Source: an uncultured Oscillospiraceae bacterium (GTDB lineage Bacteria; Bacillota; Clostridia; Oscillospirales; Acutalibacteraceae). From it: a stretch of 49,885 nt of DNA. The notes under the pieces were generated by a model, which worked only from the letters and a program-made list of their open reading frames with translations, was not told the origin of the DNA and did no database searches. The stretch lies in NCBI GenBank assembly GCA_900549155.1, contig URNF01000002.1:1-49885 (forward strand), given 5' to 3'. Made by a program: the position numbers and the translations under genes. Numbering within the stretch: the stretch's first letter is position 1; every line of letters starts with the position of its first letter. This document shows positions 1 through 8,086 of this stretch, one piece after another.

Positions 1-1641
1 GGGACTTTCATGCGACTTTCTCATGTGATTTGCGGCATCGTAGCTGTAAAGAGCTGCGGCGCGCTTTGCCTTTATATCGGTGTTCATTCTGACAGCCGAT
101 GACTGTATGGGCTGACCGCCGCCGTTTACACAGCCGCCGGGGCAGCACATGATCTCGACAAACGTCCACGGCGCCGTGCCGTCTTTGATCTTGCTCATGA
201 CATGGTTGGCAGCCGTCAGACCGCTGGCGACCGCGACCTTGACCTCAAGACCCGCGATGTTGTAGGTCGCCTCCTTGAGGCCTTCCATGCCGCGCACCTC
301 GGTGAAGTCCACAGAGCCGTTGTCCTTGCCGGTGAGCACGTCGTTTGCCGTGCGCAGTGCCGCTTCCATAACGCCGCCGGTCGCGCCGAAGATGACGGCA
401 GCGCCGGTATCTGCACCGAGCGGCATATCGAACTCTTCATCCGGCAGAGCGGTGAAGTTCAGACCCGCGCGGCGGATCATGCGGGCAAGCTCACGGGTGG
501 TGATGGAGATGTCCACATCCGGCACACCGGCTGCGTCCTCATCCTCACGGGTGATCTCAAATTTCTTCGCGGTGCAGGGCATGACCGAAACGGAAACGAT
601 GTTTCTGGGGTCAATGCCGTTTTTCTCCGCATAGTAGGTCTTGAGAATAGCGCCGAACATCTGCTGCGGGGATTTGCAGGTGGAGAGATTGGCGAGCTGA
701 TCGGGATAATACAGCTCCGCAAACTTCACCCATCCGGGCGAGCAGGACGTGATCATCGGCAGCACACCGCCGTTTTTCACGCGGTCGACAAGCTCGGTCG
801 CCTCTTCGACGATCGTCATGTCGGCGGCAAAGTCGGTGTCAAACACCTTGTCAAAGCCCAGTCTGCGCAGCGCGGCAACCATCTTGCCCTCGCAGGGTGT
901 GCCGATCGGCAGACCGAATTCCTCGCCGATCGCCGCACGGACGGCGGGAGCGGTCTGGACGAGCACGATCTTGTCCGGATCGGACAGCGCTTCGAACACC
1001 TCGGCGGTGTTGTCCTTTTCACGCAGAGCGCCCGTCGGGCAGACATTGATGCACTGACCGCAGGAGACGCAGGGCACGTCGCCGAGCGGCTTTTCGAACG
1101 CACAGGCGATGTGGGTGTCGATGCCGCGATCGTTCGCACCGATGACCGACACGAACTGCTGCTGGCAGGCAGCGACGCAGCGGCGGCACAGGATGCACTT
1201 GTTGTTGTCGCGGATCATGTGCGGGGCGGACTCGTCGAGCGCATATTCCGGATGGAAGCCGTCATATTTGCCGTCGTCCTCCACACCGTAGTCAAGGCAC
1301 ATTTTCTGCAGCTCACAGTTGGTGGAGCGCACGCAGGAAAGGCACTTTTTCTCATGCGTGGAAAGGATCAGCTCCAGCGTCGTCTTGCGGGCGGCGCGCA
1401 CCTTGTCGGTGTTGGTCTGAATTTCCATGCCTTCGTTCACGGGATAGACGCAGGCGGTCACAAGACCGCGCGCGCCGGTCGCTTCGACAACGCAGATACG
1501 GCAGGCGCCGATCTCGTTCATATCCTTCAAATAGCACAGCGTGGGGATCTCCACACCGGCAGCGTGAGCCGCTTCCAGAATGGTGGAGCCCTTCGGCACG
1601 CTGACGGCAATGCCGTTCACTTTAACATTAACCATATCCAT
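1..1641 (-). CDS. hydA: [FeFe]-hydrogenase catalytic subunit HydA, partial
   Basis: Catalytic subunit of a cytoplasmic hydrogenase that makes or oxidises H2; with the HydB and HydC homologues nearby it should be the NAD- and ferredoxin-linked bifurcating type. 547 residues are visible and the C-terminus runs off the window start; only a few tens of residues should be missing. Order: plant-type [2Fe-2S] domain (Cys36, 47, 50), His-Cys3 cluster motif (HEKKCLSCVRSTNC), two [4Fe-4S] motifs (CILCRRCVAAC, CVSCGQCINVCP), then the H-cluster domain with L1 TSCSPGW (Cys300), L2 MPCTAKKFE (Cys356) and L3 EIMCCPGGCVNGGGQP (Cys500, Cys504). L3 has Cys499 where MAC is usual. Start ATG follows AGGAG by 9 bases. 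Last visible gene of the operon; 17 bases separate it from hydB. Confidence 0.96.
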   Translation of the reverse strand, partial: MDMVNVKVNGIAVSVPKGSTILEAAHAAGVEIPTLCYLKDMNEIGACRICVVEATGARGLVTACVYPVNEGMEIQTNTDKVRAARKTTLELILSTHEKKCLSCVRSTNCELQKMCLDYGVEDDGKYDGFHPEYALDESAPHMIRDNNKCILCRRCVAACQQQFVSVIGANDRGIDTHIACAFEKPLGDVPCVSCGQCINVCPTGALREKDNTAEVFEALSDPDKIVLVQTAPAVRAAIGEEFGLPIGTPCEGKMVAALRRLGFDKVFDTDFAADMTIVEEATELVDRVKNGGVLPMITSCSPGWVKFAELYYPDQLANLSTCKSPQQMFGAILKTYYAEKNGIDPRNIVSVSVMPCTAKKFEITREDEDAAGVPDVDISITTRELARMIRRAGLNFTALPDEEFDMPLGADTGAAVIFGATGGVMEAALRTANDVLTGKDNGSVDFTEVRGMEGLKEATYNIAGLEVKVAVASGLTAANHVMSKIKDGTAPWTFVEIMCCPGGCVNGGGQPIQSSAVRMNTDIKAKRAAALYSYDAANHMRKSHESP

Positions 1642-1658
1642 GACAGCACACTCCTTTC

Positions 1659-3455
1659 TTAACCTTTTTTGATCGCACCGAAGTTGCAGTTCGCCATACA
1701 GGCGCCGCACTTGATACATTTATCCTGATGGATGACGTGCGGCTGCTTGACAGCACCGGAGATCGCCCCCACCGGGCAGTTACGGGCACACTTGGTGCAG
1801 CCCTTACATTTGTCTGCCTCAATGGTGAATTGCAGCAGATCCTTGCAGACGCCGGCGGGACATTTCTTGTCCACCACGTGTGCAATGTACTCGTCGCGGA
1901 AGAATTTCAGCGTGGACAGCACGGGGTTGGGCGCCGTCTGACCGAGGCCGCACAGCGAGTTGTTCTTGATGTAGTAGCACAGCTCTTCCAGCTCGTCGAT
2001 GTCTTGGAGCGTGCCGTTGCCCTTGGTGATCTTGTCGAGCTTTTCGAGCAGACGCTTTGTGCCGACACGGCAGGGCGTGCACTTGCCGCAGGACTCGTCA
2101 ACGGTGAATTCGAGGAAGAATTTCGCCATGTCCACCATACAGGTGTCTTCGTCCATGACGATGAGGCCGCCCGAACCCATCATACAGCCGATGGCGATGA
2201 GGTTGTCATAGTCCACGGGCGTGTCGATGAGAGAAGCGGGGATACAGCCGCCGGAAGGACCGCCGGTCTGCGCCGCCTTGAACTTTTTGCCGTTCGGGAT
2301 GCCGCCGCCGATGTCCTCGATGATCTCGCGCAGCGTCGTGCCCATCGGGATTTCAACAAGGCCGGTGTGTTTGATCTTGCCGCCCAGAGCGAAAACCTTG
2401 GTGCCCTTGGATTTCTCCGTGCCCATGGATGCAAACCACTCGGCGCCGCGCAGAATGATCTGCGGCACGTTGGCAAAGGTCTCCACGTTGTTTTCAACGG
2501 TCGGGGACTGATACAGACCCTTGACTGCCGGATACGGCGGACGCGGACGCGGCTCACCGCGGTTGCCCTCGATAGAGGTCATGAGCGCGGTCTCCTCGCC
2601 GCACACGAACGCGCCTGCGCCCAGACGGATGTGCAGGTCGAAGTCAAAGCCGGAGTTGAAGATGTTTTTGCCGAGCAGCCCGTATTCGCGCGCCTGCTCA
2701 ATGGCGATCTGCAGACGGGCAACGGCAATCGGATACTCCGCACGGACATAGACATAGCCCTCGGTCGCGCCGATGGCATAGCCCGCAATCGCCATGGCTT
2801 CAATGACGGTGTGCGGATCGCCCTCAAGAACGGAGCGGTCCATGAACGCGCCGGGGTCGCCCTCGTCGGCGTTACAGACGACATACTTCTGCGGCGCCTT
2901 GTTCGGCGCGGTCAGCGCCCACTTTCTGCCGGTCGGGAAGCCGCCGCCGCCTCTGCCGCGCAGACCGGAGTCGGTGATCACCTTGATGACGTCCTCGGGC
3001 GTCATTTCGGTCAGCACCTTGCCCAAAGCGGCATAGCCGTCCATGGCGATGTATTCGTCGATGTTTTCGGGGTTGATCACACCGCAGTTGCGCAGAACGA
3101 CGCGGTTCTGTGTCTTATAGAACGCGGTGTCGTTGAGGGAAACGTTGCCCTCAACGGGTTCGTCGGAGCCGGTGTCGTTATAGACAAGGCGCTCGACGAT
3201 TCTGCCTTTGAGCAGATGCTCGGACACGATCTCCGCCACATCGTTTGCCGTCACGCGGCTGTAGAACGTGCCGTCGGGATGGATGATGACGACCGGGCCG
3301 AGTGCGCACAGACCGAAGCAGCCGGTCTGCACGATCTTGATCTCTTCGGTAAGCCCGTTTTTCTCGATGGCGTCGGCGAACGCCTTCTGGATTGCTTTAC
3401 TGCCTGAGGAGGTACAGCCGGTACCGCCGCAGATCAGCACATGAGTACGAATCAT
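1659..3455 (-). CDS. hydB: Hydrogenase NADH/flavin subunit HydB (NuoF-like)
   Basis: Diaphorase subunit that carries electrons between NAD(H), FMN and iron-sulfur clusters of the hydrogenase. 598 residues, usual for the family. N-terminal thioredoxin-like [2Fe-2S] domain with four Cys (9, 14, 46, 50); NuoF core with the nucleotide-binding GRGGGGFPTGRKW near 169 and CGEETALM near 290; the [4Fe-4S] motif ESCGKCTPCRVGT near 456; two C-terminal ferredoxin motifs (CKGCTKCARNCPVG near 551, CIKCGACMANC near 578). It sits between the thioredoxin-like ferredoxin and hydA with short gaps, so translation is probably coupled. The family assignment is firm; bifurcation is inferred from the subunit set. 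Confidence 0.95.
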   Translation of the reverse strand: MIRTHVLICGGTGCTSSGSKAIQKAFADAIEKNGLTEEIKIVQTGCFGLCALGPVVIIHPDGTFYSRVTANDVAEIVSEHLLKGRIVERLVYNDTGSDEPVEGNVSLNDTAFYKTQNRVVLRNCGVINPENIDEYIAMDGYAALGKVLTEMTPEDVIKVITDSGLRGRGGGGFPTGRKWALTAPNKAPQKYVVCNADEGDPGAFMDRSVLEGDPHTVIEAMAIAGYAIGATEGYVYVRAEYPIAVARLQIAIEQAREYGLLGKNIFNSGFDFDLHIRLGAGAFVCGEETALMTSIEGNRGEPRPRPPYPAVKGLYQSPTVENNVETFANVPQIILRGAEWFASMGTEKSKGTKVFALGGKIKHTGLVEIPMGTTLREIIEDIGGGIPNGKKFKAAQTGGPSGGCIPASLIDTPVDYDNLIAIGCMMGSGGLIVMDEDTCMVDMAKFFLEFTVDESCGKCTPCRVGTKRLLEKLDKITKGNGTLQDIDELEELCYYIKNNSLCGLGQTAPNPVLSTLKFFRDEYIAHVVDKKCPAGVCKDLLQFTIEADKCKGCTKCARNCPVGAISGAVKQPHVIHQDKCIKCGACMANCNFGAIKKG

Positions 3456-3473
3456 AGTGTTTACCTCCTCGTT

Positions 3474-3845
3474 TTAAGCCTGCTCATTACCGATCGTGTA
3501 TTCCGCGACCGGCTTGCCGCCTTTTAAGTGCTCCTCAACGACGCGCGCGACCTTGTCGGCGGTCATCTTGACATAGGTTACCTTGTCCTTGCCTGCTTCA
3601 AATACCTCAACGATCGGTTCATACTGGCAAAGACCGATGCAGCCGGTCTGGGTGACCGTGATGCTGCCGGCAAGACCCGCAGCGTTCACGCCCTCGACAA
3701 ACGCGTTCAGCACCGGACGCGCGCCGGCGGCAATGCCGCAGGTCGCCATGCCGACCACCACGCGCTTTTCGCCGGAATCGCTGCGCAGCGCGACCTTGTC
3801 ATGCATCTTATCACGAATTGCCTGAAGTTCTGCTAAGGTTTTCAT
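3474..3845 (-). CDS. Thioredoxin-like [2Fe-2S] ferredoxin-domain protein
   Basis: 123-residue protein of the thioredoxin-fold [2Fe-2S] ferredoxin class, related to the NuoE C-terminal half and the HydB N-terminus. Visible motifs are ATCGIAAGARPV and TGCIGLCQYEP. Only three cysteines occur in the whole protein, against four in the classic cluster site, so cluster binding would need a non-cysteine ligand, or the protein has lost the cluster. It lies 18 bases upstream of hydB and 24 bases downstream of the ATPase gene, so it should be an electron-transfer accessory subunit of the hydrogenase. Proteins of this kind recur beside clostridial hydB genes. Confidence 0.85.
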   Translation of the reverse strand: MKTLAELQAIRDKMHDKVALRSDSGEKRVVVGMATCGIAAGARPVLNAFVEGVNAAGLAGSITVTQTGCIGLCQYEPIVEVFEAGKDKVTYVKMTADKVARVVEEHLKGGKPVAEYTIGNEQA

Positions 3846-3869
3846 AGGAATTCTTCCCTTCGTAAGAAT

Positions 3870-4424
3870 TTACTGATTTATAGACTGGTATTGCTCGCGC
3901 AAATAGCCCTCAATCCATTTGAGTACCTCATAGGTGTCAAGCGGCACATCACCCAAAACCGTGCGCAGCTGCCGCGTATCCAGCGTGACAGTCCCCGCGT
4001 CGGTGCGGTGGGAGAAGGCAAGCTCTTGTTGCGGATGCCCCTGGATCAGGGTCACCAGCGTTGCGGTCACATCGCCGAGAGGCATACAGTCGATGTGATC
4101 GGTGTGAAAGGTGGCGCGCACGGTCGTGCCGTGATCCTCGGGGCACTGCGCCGCCGTGCGGGATGTGATGGTGAGCGTTCCGCCGGTCTGCTCCGCTTCC
4201 AGCTTCAGAAGCGGCAGCCCCAGCCCCACCTTGCGGGTGGTGCGTGTGGTATAAAACGGATCGGTCACCCGACGGACGGTCTCGGCATCCATGCCGCAGC
4301 CGTCGTCCGTGATCTCCAGCGTCAGCACGTTGCCCGTCTGTGTCAGCGACACGGTGACAAGCGTCGCACCCGCTTTCACGGAGTTTTCCGCAATGTCGAG
4401 AATGTTGAGCGAAAGCTCCTTCAT
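3870..4424 (-). CDS. Orphan histidine-kinase-like ATPase (HATPase_c)
   Basis: 184 residues. The N-terminal 115 form a GHKL ATP-binding domain: N box LDIAENSVKAGA, G1 box DDGCGM, then DPFYTTRTTRKVGLGLPLL. There is no dimerisation/phosphoacceptor domain, sensor domain or membrane segment, so it is not a complete histidine kinase. About 65 C-terminal residues are not recognisable. The start was set at an ATG overlapping the PHP gene stop by four bases (ATGA), which replaces a much longer reading frame whose upstream part only shadows the PHP gene. Its role in signalling or anti-sigma action is inferred from the fold and from the sensory hydrogenase in the same operon. Confidence 0.85.
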   Translation of the reverse strand: MKELSLNILDIAENSVKAGATLVTVSLTQTGNVLTLEITDDGCGMDAETVRRVTDPFYTTRTTRKVGLGLPLLKLEAEQTGGTLTITSRTAAQCPEDHGTTVRATFHTDHIDCMPLGDVTATLVTLIQGHPQQELAFSHRTDAGTVTLDTRQLRTVLGDVPLDTYEVLKWIEGYLREQYQSINQ

Positions 4425-5140
4425 CGGTCTCCCTCCCGCAAGCGTTCGATAAGCCGTTTCGCCGGATCGCCGTCGGCAAGCGCGATGGTGTGCGCCTTGT
4501 CGCGGACGTCCCACAGATAGTGTGCGTCCGAGCTGACGATCACCGTTTGCGGCAGGGTCATGCTCGCCCGCAGCGCCTGCTCCTTTTCGCCGTCGTGCAG
4601 CTCGATGCAGGAAAACTGCGGCGTGTCCGGCAGCATGCCGAGCACGGCGAGAATGCCGTTTGCCTCGCGGTCGATGTGCGCGGGATAGCACACACCGTGA
4701 TATTTTTCCGCCAGCGGCACGCTTTCGTCGAGCGAAACGGTCGTTGCGTTGGAAAGCAGATGCTCCTCAAAGCCGAGAATGTTGTCGGCAGCGTCGACAA
4801 GCAGCTGTTCCCCGAAAATGTCGGGACGGTTTTTGATCCGCACCCGCCGCGCGGCGATCTCCTCGTCGAATGCCAGCGCGTCCGCAAGCGTCGGGAACAG
4901 ACAGACCATGTGGATGTCCTCCGCCGTGGTCAGCTCCATCCCCGCAACGGGGATGATGCCCATTTCCGCTGCCGCATCAAAAAACGCCTTGCAGTTGCGA
5001 CAGGTGTTGTGATCGGTCAGCGCCATCAGCTGCAGCCCCGCCAGCTTGCCGACACCCGCCAGGTTGTGCGGCGTGTTGTCGTTGTCGGCACAGGGGGACA
5101 GACAGGAGTGGATGTGCAGATCGTAATAATAGCGGCTCAT
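4421..5140 (-). CDS. PHP-domain metal-dependent phosphoesterase
   Basis: 239 residues with the metal-binding motifs of the PHP superfamily in order: DLHIHSCLSPC near the N-terminus, LTDHN, GMELTT, PAHIDREANG and SSDAHYL near the C-terminus. Such proteins hydrolyse phosphoesters or nucleotides; the substrate cannot be told from sequence. It overlaps both neighbours by four bases, so it is translated with the DRTGG gene before it and the ATPase gene after it. Within this operon it may act on a nucleotide or phosphorylated signal belonging to the sensory module; that is inference. Confidence 0.9.
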   Translation of the reverse strand: MSRYYYDLHIHSCLSPCADNDNTPHNLAGVGKLAGLQLMALTDHNTCRNCKAFFDAAAEMGIIPVAGMELTTAEDIHMVCLFPTLADALAFDEEIAARRVRIKNRPDIFGEQLLVDAADNILGFEEHLLSNATTVSLDESVPLAEKYHGVCYPAHIDREANGILAVLGMLPDTPQFSCIELHDGEKEQALRASMTLPQTVIVSSDAHYLWDVRDKAHTIALADGDPAKRLIERLREGDR

Positions 5141-5466
5141 GAAAGTGCCGCGTGCAGGCGCAGCGCGGTTTCATAGGCGCTGTGGGCGCTCAAAAGCACG
5201 TTGACGCCCTTTTCGGCGGCAAGCGCCGCCATGCCCTCGTCCGGCTGCACGCCCTCCGCCAGCACCACACAGGCGGCGTCACACAGCGCCGCCACCGCCG
5301 GTACATTGCGGTTGGACATAATGGTGATCCAAACATTGCCCTCGCGGGCACGTCCCATCACCCAGCTTAAAAGATCGCCGATATACACGCCGTCGGCGAC
5401 GCGCTCCGGCTGCGGCAGCGCCGCAGCGGAAAATCCCGTCAGAGCCGCGATCTCACGCACCGTCAT
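5137..5466 (-). CDS. DRTGG-domain protein (first of two)
   Basis: 109-residue stand-alone protein resembling the DRTGG domain found in phosphotransacetylase and CBS-domain proteins, with central IMSNRNVPAVAAL and a C-terminal KGVNVLLSAHSAYETA. DRTGG domains are thought to bind nucleotides or regulate partners; no catalytic site is visible. The ATG at 5466 is preferred because GAGGAG lies seven bases upstream; an ATG two codons earlier is only one base from it. It overlaps the sensory hydrogenase gene by 14 bases and the PHP gene by four. A paralogue lies at 7177-7542. Confidence 0.8.
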   Translation of the reverse strand: MTVREIAALTGFSAAALPQPERVADGVYIGDLLSWVMGRAREGNVWITIMSNRNVPAVAALCDAACVVLAEGVQPDEGMAALAAEKGVNVLLSAHSAYETALRLHAALS

Positions 5467-6724
5467 GGGCATTCTCCTCTTTCTTTGTTTTCAAAAGCGC
5501 ACAGCCGTCCTTTGCTGCTCTGCCGCACACCACGTCCTCCGCAAAAGCACGGCAGGTGGGCGCGCCGCAGGCGCCGCAGTCGATGCCGGGAAGCGTCCCC
5601 CTGAGCGTCTGAATGTCCGACAGCATCCGCATGGACTGCGCCATGCTGTCCGCCAGCTGGGAGATCGGCTGATATTCCGGCATTTCCTCAAAGAAATAGT
5701 CGGCGGGAATATACTGTTCGTCGGGTCGCAGCAGATTTTGCGACACCGGCAGATACCGCCGCAGCGTTTGCATACGCGCCTTGGCGATGAAAGGATCCTG
5801 AATGTTCAGCACACCGCCGACGCAGCCGCCCGTGCAGGCGTTGAGCTCGATGAACTCCAGCGGCGGGATGTTGCCGTTTTCGATCTGATCGAGCACGTGG
5901 ATGATGTGCTCGATGCCGTCCGCCGCCAGATAGCGGTCGTTGAACAGCGCCGTTGCCTCACCGCCCGTGGTCGCCCAGCCGATGCCGATCATGCCCGAGC
6001 CGGAAAGCGTGGTCTCCGGCAGGGTGTGGGACATGGCACCGATCAGCTCAAAATAGATGTCGCTGACCGAAACGACCGCGTCCACCTGACTTTTGTAGCC
6101 CGCAAAGCCGTTTTTCACATAGCTTGCCTTGGCGGGGCACGGTGAAATGAAGCAAACGCCGATGTCGTCGGGGGCAAGCTCCGGATGCTGCTTTTGCGCC
6201 CGTTCGCGGGCAAGCCTTGCCGCGATCTCCATCGGGGGCAGCATCTGCAAAAGGTTTTCCTTCAGCGACGGAAATCGCAAAGCGATGAGCCGCAGCACAA
6301 CGGGACACGCGGAGCTGATGATCGGCTTCTTGATCCCCTCGGTGTTCAGATACAGGCGGGTATAGGCGGAGACAAGCTCCGCTGCCTGCGCCACCTCATA
6401 CACATCGTCAAACCCGATGTGCAAAAGCCCGCCGAGAACACAGTCCACATCGTCGAGATTGTCAAACTGCCCATACAGAGCAGGTGCGGGAAGTGCGATC
6501 TTCCATTTGAAGCGCTGCATATCCGCCAGCTTATTGCACACCGCACGCTTTGCCTTTTGCGGACAGGTGCGGATGCATTCGCCGCAGTCGATGCAGCGTG
6601 TTTCCTTAATGACGGCGTGCCCGTCCCGCACACGGATCGCCTCGGTCGGGCAATGACGGATGCAGGTGGTGCAGCCGGTGCACTTCTCGGCGTCTAAGAA
6701 CACGGAATGTGCGTATGTATGCAT
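5453..6724 (-). CDS. Putative sensory [FeFe]-hydrogenase-like protein (HydS type)
   Basis: 423 residues. N-terminal pair of [4Fe-4S] motifs (CTGCTTCIRHCP, CIDCGECIRTCP), a hydrogenase large-subunit domain, and a C-terminal Fe-S motif (GIDCGACGAPTC). The H-cluster loops are altered but keep one, one and two cysteines: L1 SSACPVV (Cys140), L2 SPCPAKA (Cys196), L3 NACTGGCVGG (Cys297, Cys301). Aligned on the proline, the usual proton-relay Cys in L1 is Ala. Such divergent homologues are regarded as H2 or redox sensors rather than bulk catalysts. Unlike many described sensory forms, no PAS domain is present. Start at 6724 has GGAGGG six bases upstream. Flanked by two DRTGG genes and an RsbW-like ATPase gene. 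Confidence 0.88.
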   Translation of the reverse strand: MHTYAHSVFLDAEKCTGCTTCIRHCPTEAIRVRDGHAVIKETRCIDCGECIRTCPQKAKRAVCNKLADMQRFKWKIALPAPALYGQFDNLDDVDCVLGGLLHIGFDDVYEVAQAAELVSAYTRLYLNTEGIKKPIISSACPVVLRLIALRFPSLKENLLQMLPPMEIAARLARERAQKQHPELAPDDIGVCFISPCPAKASYVKNGFAGYKSQVDAVVSVSDIYFELIGAMSHTLPETTLSGSGMIGIGWATTGGEATALFNDRYLAADGIEHIIHVLDQIENGNIPPLEFIELNACTGGCVGGVLNIQDPFIAKARMQTLRRYLPVSQNLLRPDEQYIPADYFFEEMPEYQPISQLADSMAQSMRMLSDIQTLRGTLPGIDCGACGAPTCRAFAEDVVCGRAAKDGCALLKTKKEENAHDGA

Positions 6725-6752
6725 AAACAGCCCTCCGTCCGTGCGGGGCACC

Positions 6753-7184
6753 TTATGCGGTGGGAATGTCCACGCGCATCAGAATGCGGGTGCCTTCCCC
6801 GACACGGGATCGGATCTCCATATGATCCGTATAGCGTTTCATATTGGGTAACCCCATACCGGCGCCGAAGCCCAAAGAGCGAACCGCGTCCGGTGCGGTG
6901 GAAAAGCCTGCCTGCATCGCCTGTTCGATGTCCGCGATGCCGGGGCCGTGGTCCGAAAGGTCGATCTCGATCTTGTCCTCAGCCACCCGCACCTCGGCGA
7001 TGCCGCCGCCCGCGTGAATGACCATGTTGATCTCGCCCTCGTACATGGCGATGGAAACGCGCCGGATGATCTCCGGCGGCAGTCCCAGCTGGCGCAGGTT
7101 TTTCTTGACCTGCACCGACGCCTGCCCCGCGGAAGTGAAATCCTCTCCGCCCACGTCAAAACGGAAAGTCAAAACCTCAGCCAT
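6753..7184 (-). CDS. RsbW/SpoIIAB-like serine-kinase-type ATPase
   Basis: 143-residue GHKL ATPase of the anti-sigma/serine kinase type. Visible: YEGEINMVIHAGGG (N box region), SDHGPGI (G1) and GFGAGMGLPNMKRYTD (G2). RsbW-like proteins bind or phosphorylate STAS antagonists or partner proteins, but no STAS or sigma gene is present here. The start overlaps the upstream DRTGG gene by eight bases and an AAGGCGG-like site precedes it. The sensory hydrogenase gene follows after 28 bases. It probably passes the signal from that protein; the partner is unknown. Confidence 0.86.
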   Translation of the reverse strand: MAEVLTFRFDVGGEDFTSAGQASVQVKKNLRQLGLPPEIIRRVSIAMYEGEINMVIHAGGGIAEVRVAEDKIEIDLSDHGPGIADIEQAMQAGFSTAPDAVRSLGFGAGMGLPNMKRYTDHMEIRSRVGEGTRILMRVDIPTA

Positions 7185-7542
7185 TTTGCCGCCTTGCGGT
7201 CTTGTTGCCGACAAGACCGTTGCTGTAGAGAATACCGCACGCTTCGTACATCCGCTTGTCGGTCGCCATCAGCACAATGCCGGCGTCCTGCGCGAGACGG
7301 ATCATTTCCTCCGTCGGGCGCTTTTCCCGCACGAAAACGATGCAGATCATGTCCATCATTTCCGCCGTGCGGATGACCTGTGCGTTGACAAGGCCGGTGA
7401 GCAACACCGCCTGGTCCTTCACATATGCCAGAACGTCGCTCATCATGTCGCTGCCGCAGGCGGAATAGACGTGGTCGCCCAGGCGCTCCTCGCAGACAAG
7501 CACATCGGCTTGCAAAAGCTCTTTAATGGTACTGATCTTCAT
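7177..7542 (-). CDS. DRTGG-domain protein (second of two)
   Basis: 121-residue stand-alone DRTGG-like protein starting MKISTIKELL, with VLLTGLVNAQVIRTAEMMD and a C-terminal AGIVLMATDKRMYEACG. It has the same layout as the protein at 5137-5466, suggesting an old duplication or a heteromeric pair around the sensory hydrogenase. No catalytic residues are recognised. It follows the hydC-like gene by 21 bases and overlaps the ATPase gene by eight. Ligand and partner are unknown. Confidence 0.82.
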   Translation of the reverse strand: MKISTIKELLQADVLVCEERLGDHVYSACGSDMMSDVLAYVKDQAVLLTGLVNAQVIRTAEMMDMICIVFVREKRPTEEMIRLAQDAGIVLMATDKRMYEACGILYSNGLVGNKTARRQNG

Positions 7543-7563
7543 AGTCGGCCCTCTTTGGACGCG

Positions 7564-8061
7564 TTATGCGCCGTATTTTTTCAGAATGTCCGGCACATCG
7601 TCCGCAGTCAGTCTGCCGAACACCTCATCGTTGACGGTGAGAACCGGCGCAAGACCGCAAGCGCCGATGCAGCGGCAGGCGGTGAGGGAAAATCTGCCGT
7701 CGGGGGTGCATTCGTCCGCGCCGATGCCGAGAATTTCCTGAATTTTGTTGAACACATCGCCGGAGCCCTTGACATAGCACGCTGTGCCGAGGCAGACCGA
7801 GATGTTGTAGTTGCCCTTCGGGGACAGCGCAAACTGCGCATAGAAGGTCGCAACTCCATAGACCTTTTCGAGCGGCACACCCATGCCGTCCGCGATCATC
7901 TGCTGTACCTCGATGGGGAGATACCCGTAGATGCCCTGCGCCTCCTGCATGACGCCCATCAGCCGACTCTTGTCGTGCTTGTTGGCATCAATGACCTTTT
8001 TGAGTGCCTCTGCCTGTGCAGCGGTACCCTTGAAGGGCAGATTGCTGATTTTTTTCTGCAT
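7564..8061 (-). CDS. hydC: Hydrogenase subunit HydC (NuoE-like [2Fe-2S])
   Basis: 165-residue NuoE-type subunit that holds a [2Fe-2S] cluster and passes electrons to the HydB flavin subunit. N-terminal helical part (MGVMQEAQGIYGYLP, VYGVATFYAQF) then the thioredoxin-like part with all four cluster cysteines in CLGTACYVKG and CRCIGACGLAP. The start at 8061 has AAGGAGG nine bases upstream; an upstream in-frame start lies around the promoter and is rejected. It is the first gene of the operon, yet six genes separate it from hydB and hydA, an uncommon order. Confidence 0.93.
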   Translation of the reverse strand: MQKKISNLPFKGTAAQAEALKKVIDANKHDKSRLMGVMQEAQGIYGYLPIEVQQMIADGMGVPLEKVYGVATFYAQFALSPKGNYNISVCLGTACYVKGSGDVFNKIQEILGIGADECTPDGRFSLTACRCIGACGLAPVLTVNDEVFGRLTADDVPDILKKYGA

Positions 8062-8086
8062 ATTGCCTTTCCTCCTTGAAATGTAT

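Noticed and set aside
202..1662. Long plus-strand frame of 486 residues opposite hydA
   Set aside because: The minus-strand frame has all hydrogenase motifs; the plus frame is Arg/Gly/His-rich with no domain and arises from GC-rich codon bias.
1728..3407. Long plus-strand frame opposite hydB
   Set aside because: Antisense shadow; the HydB motifs on the minus strand are unambiguous.
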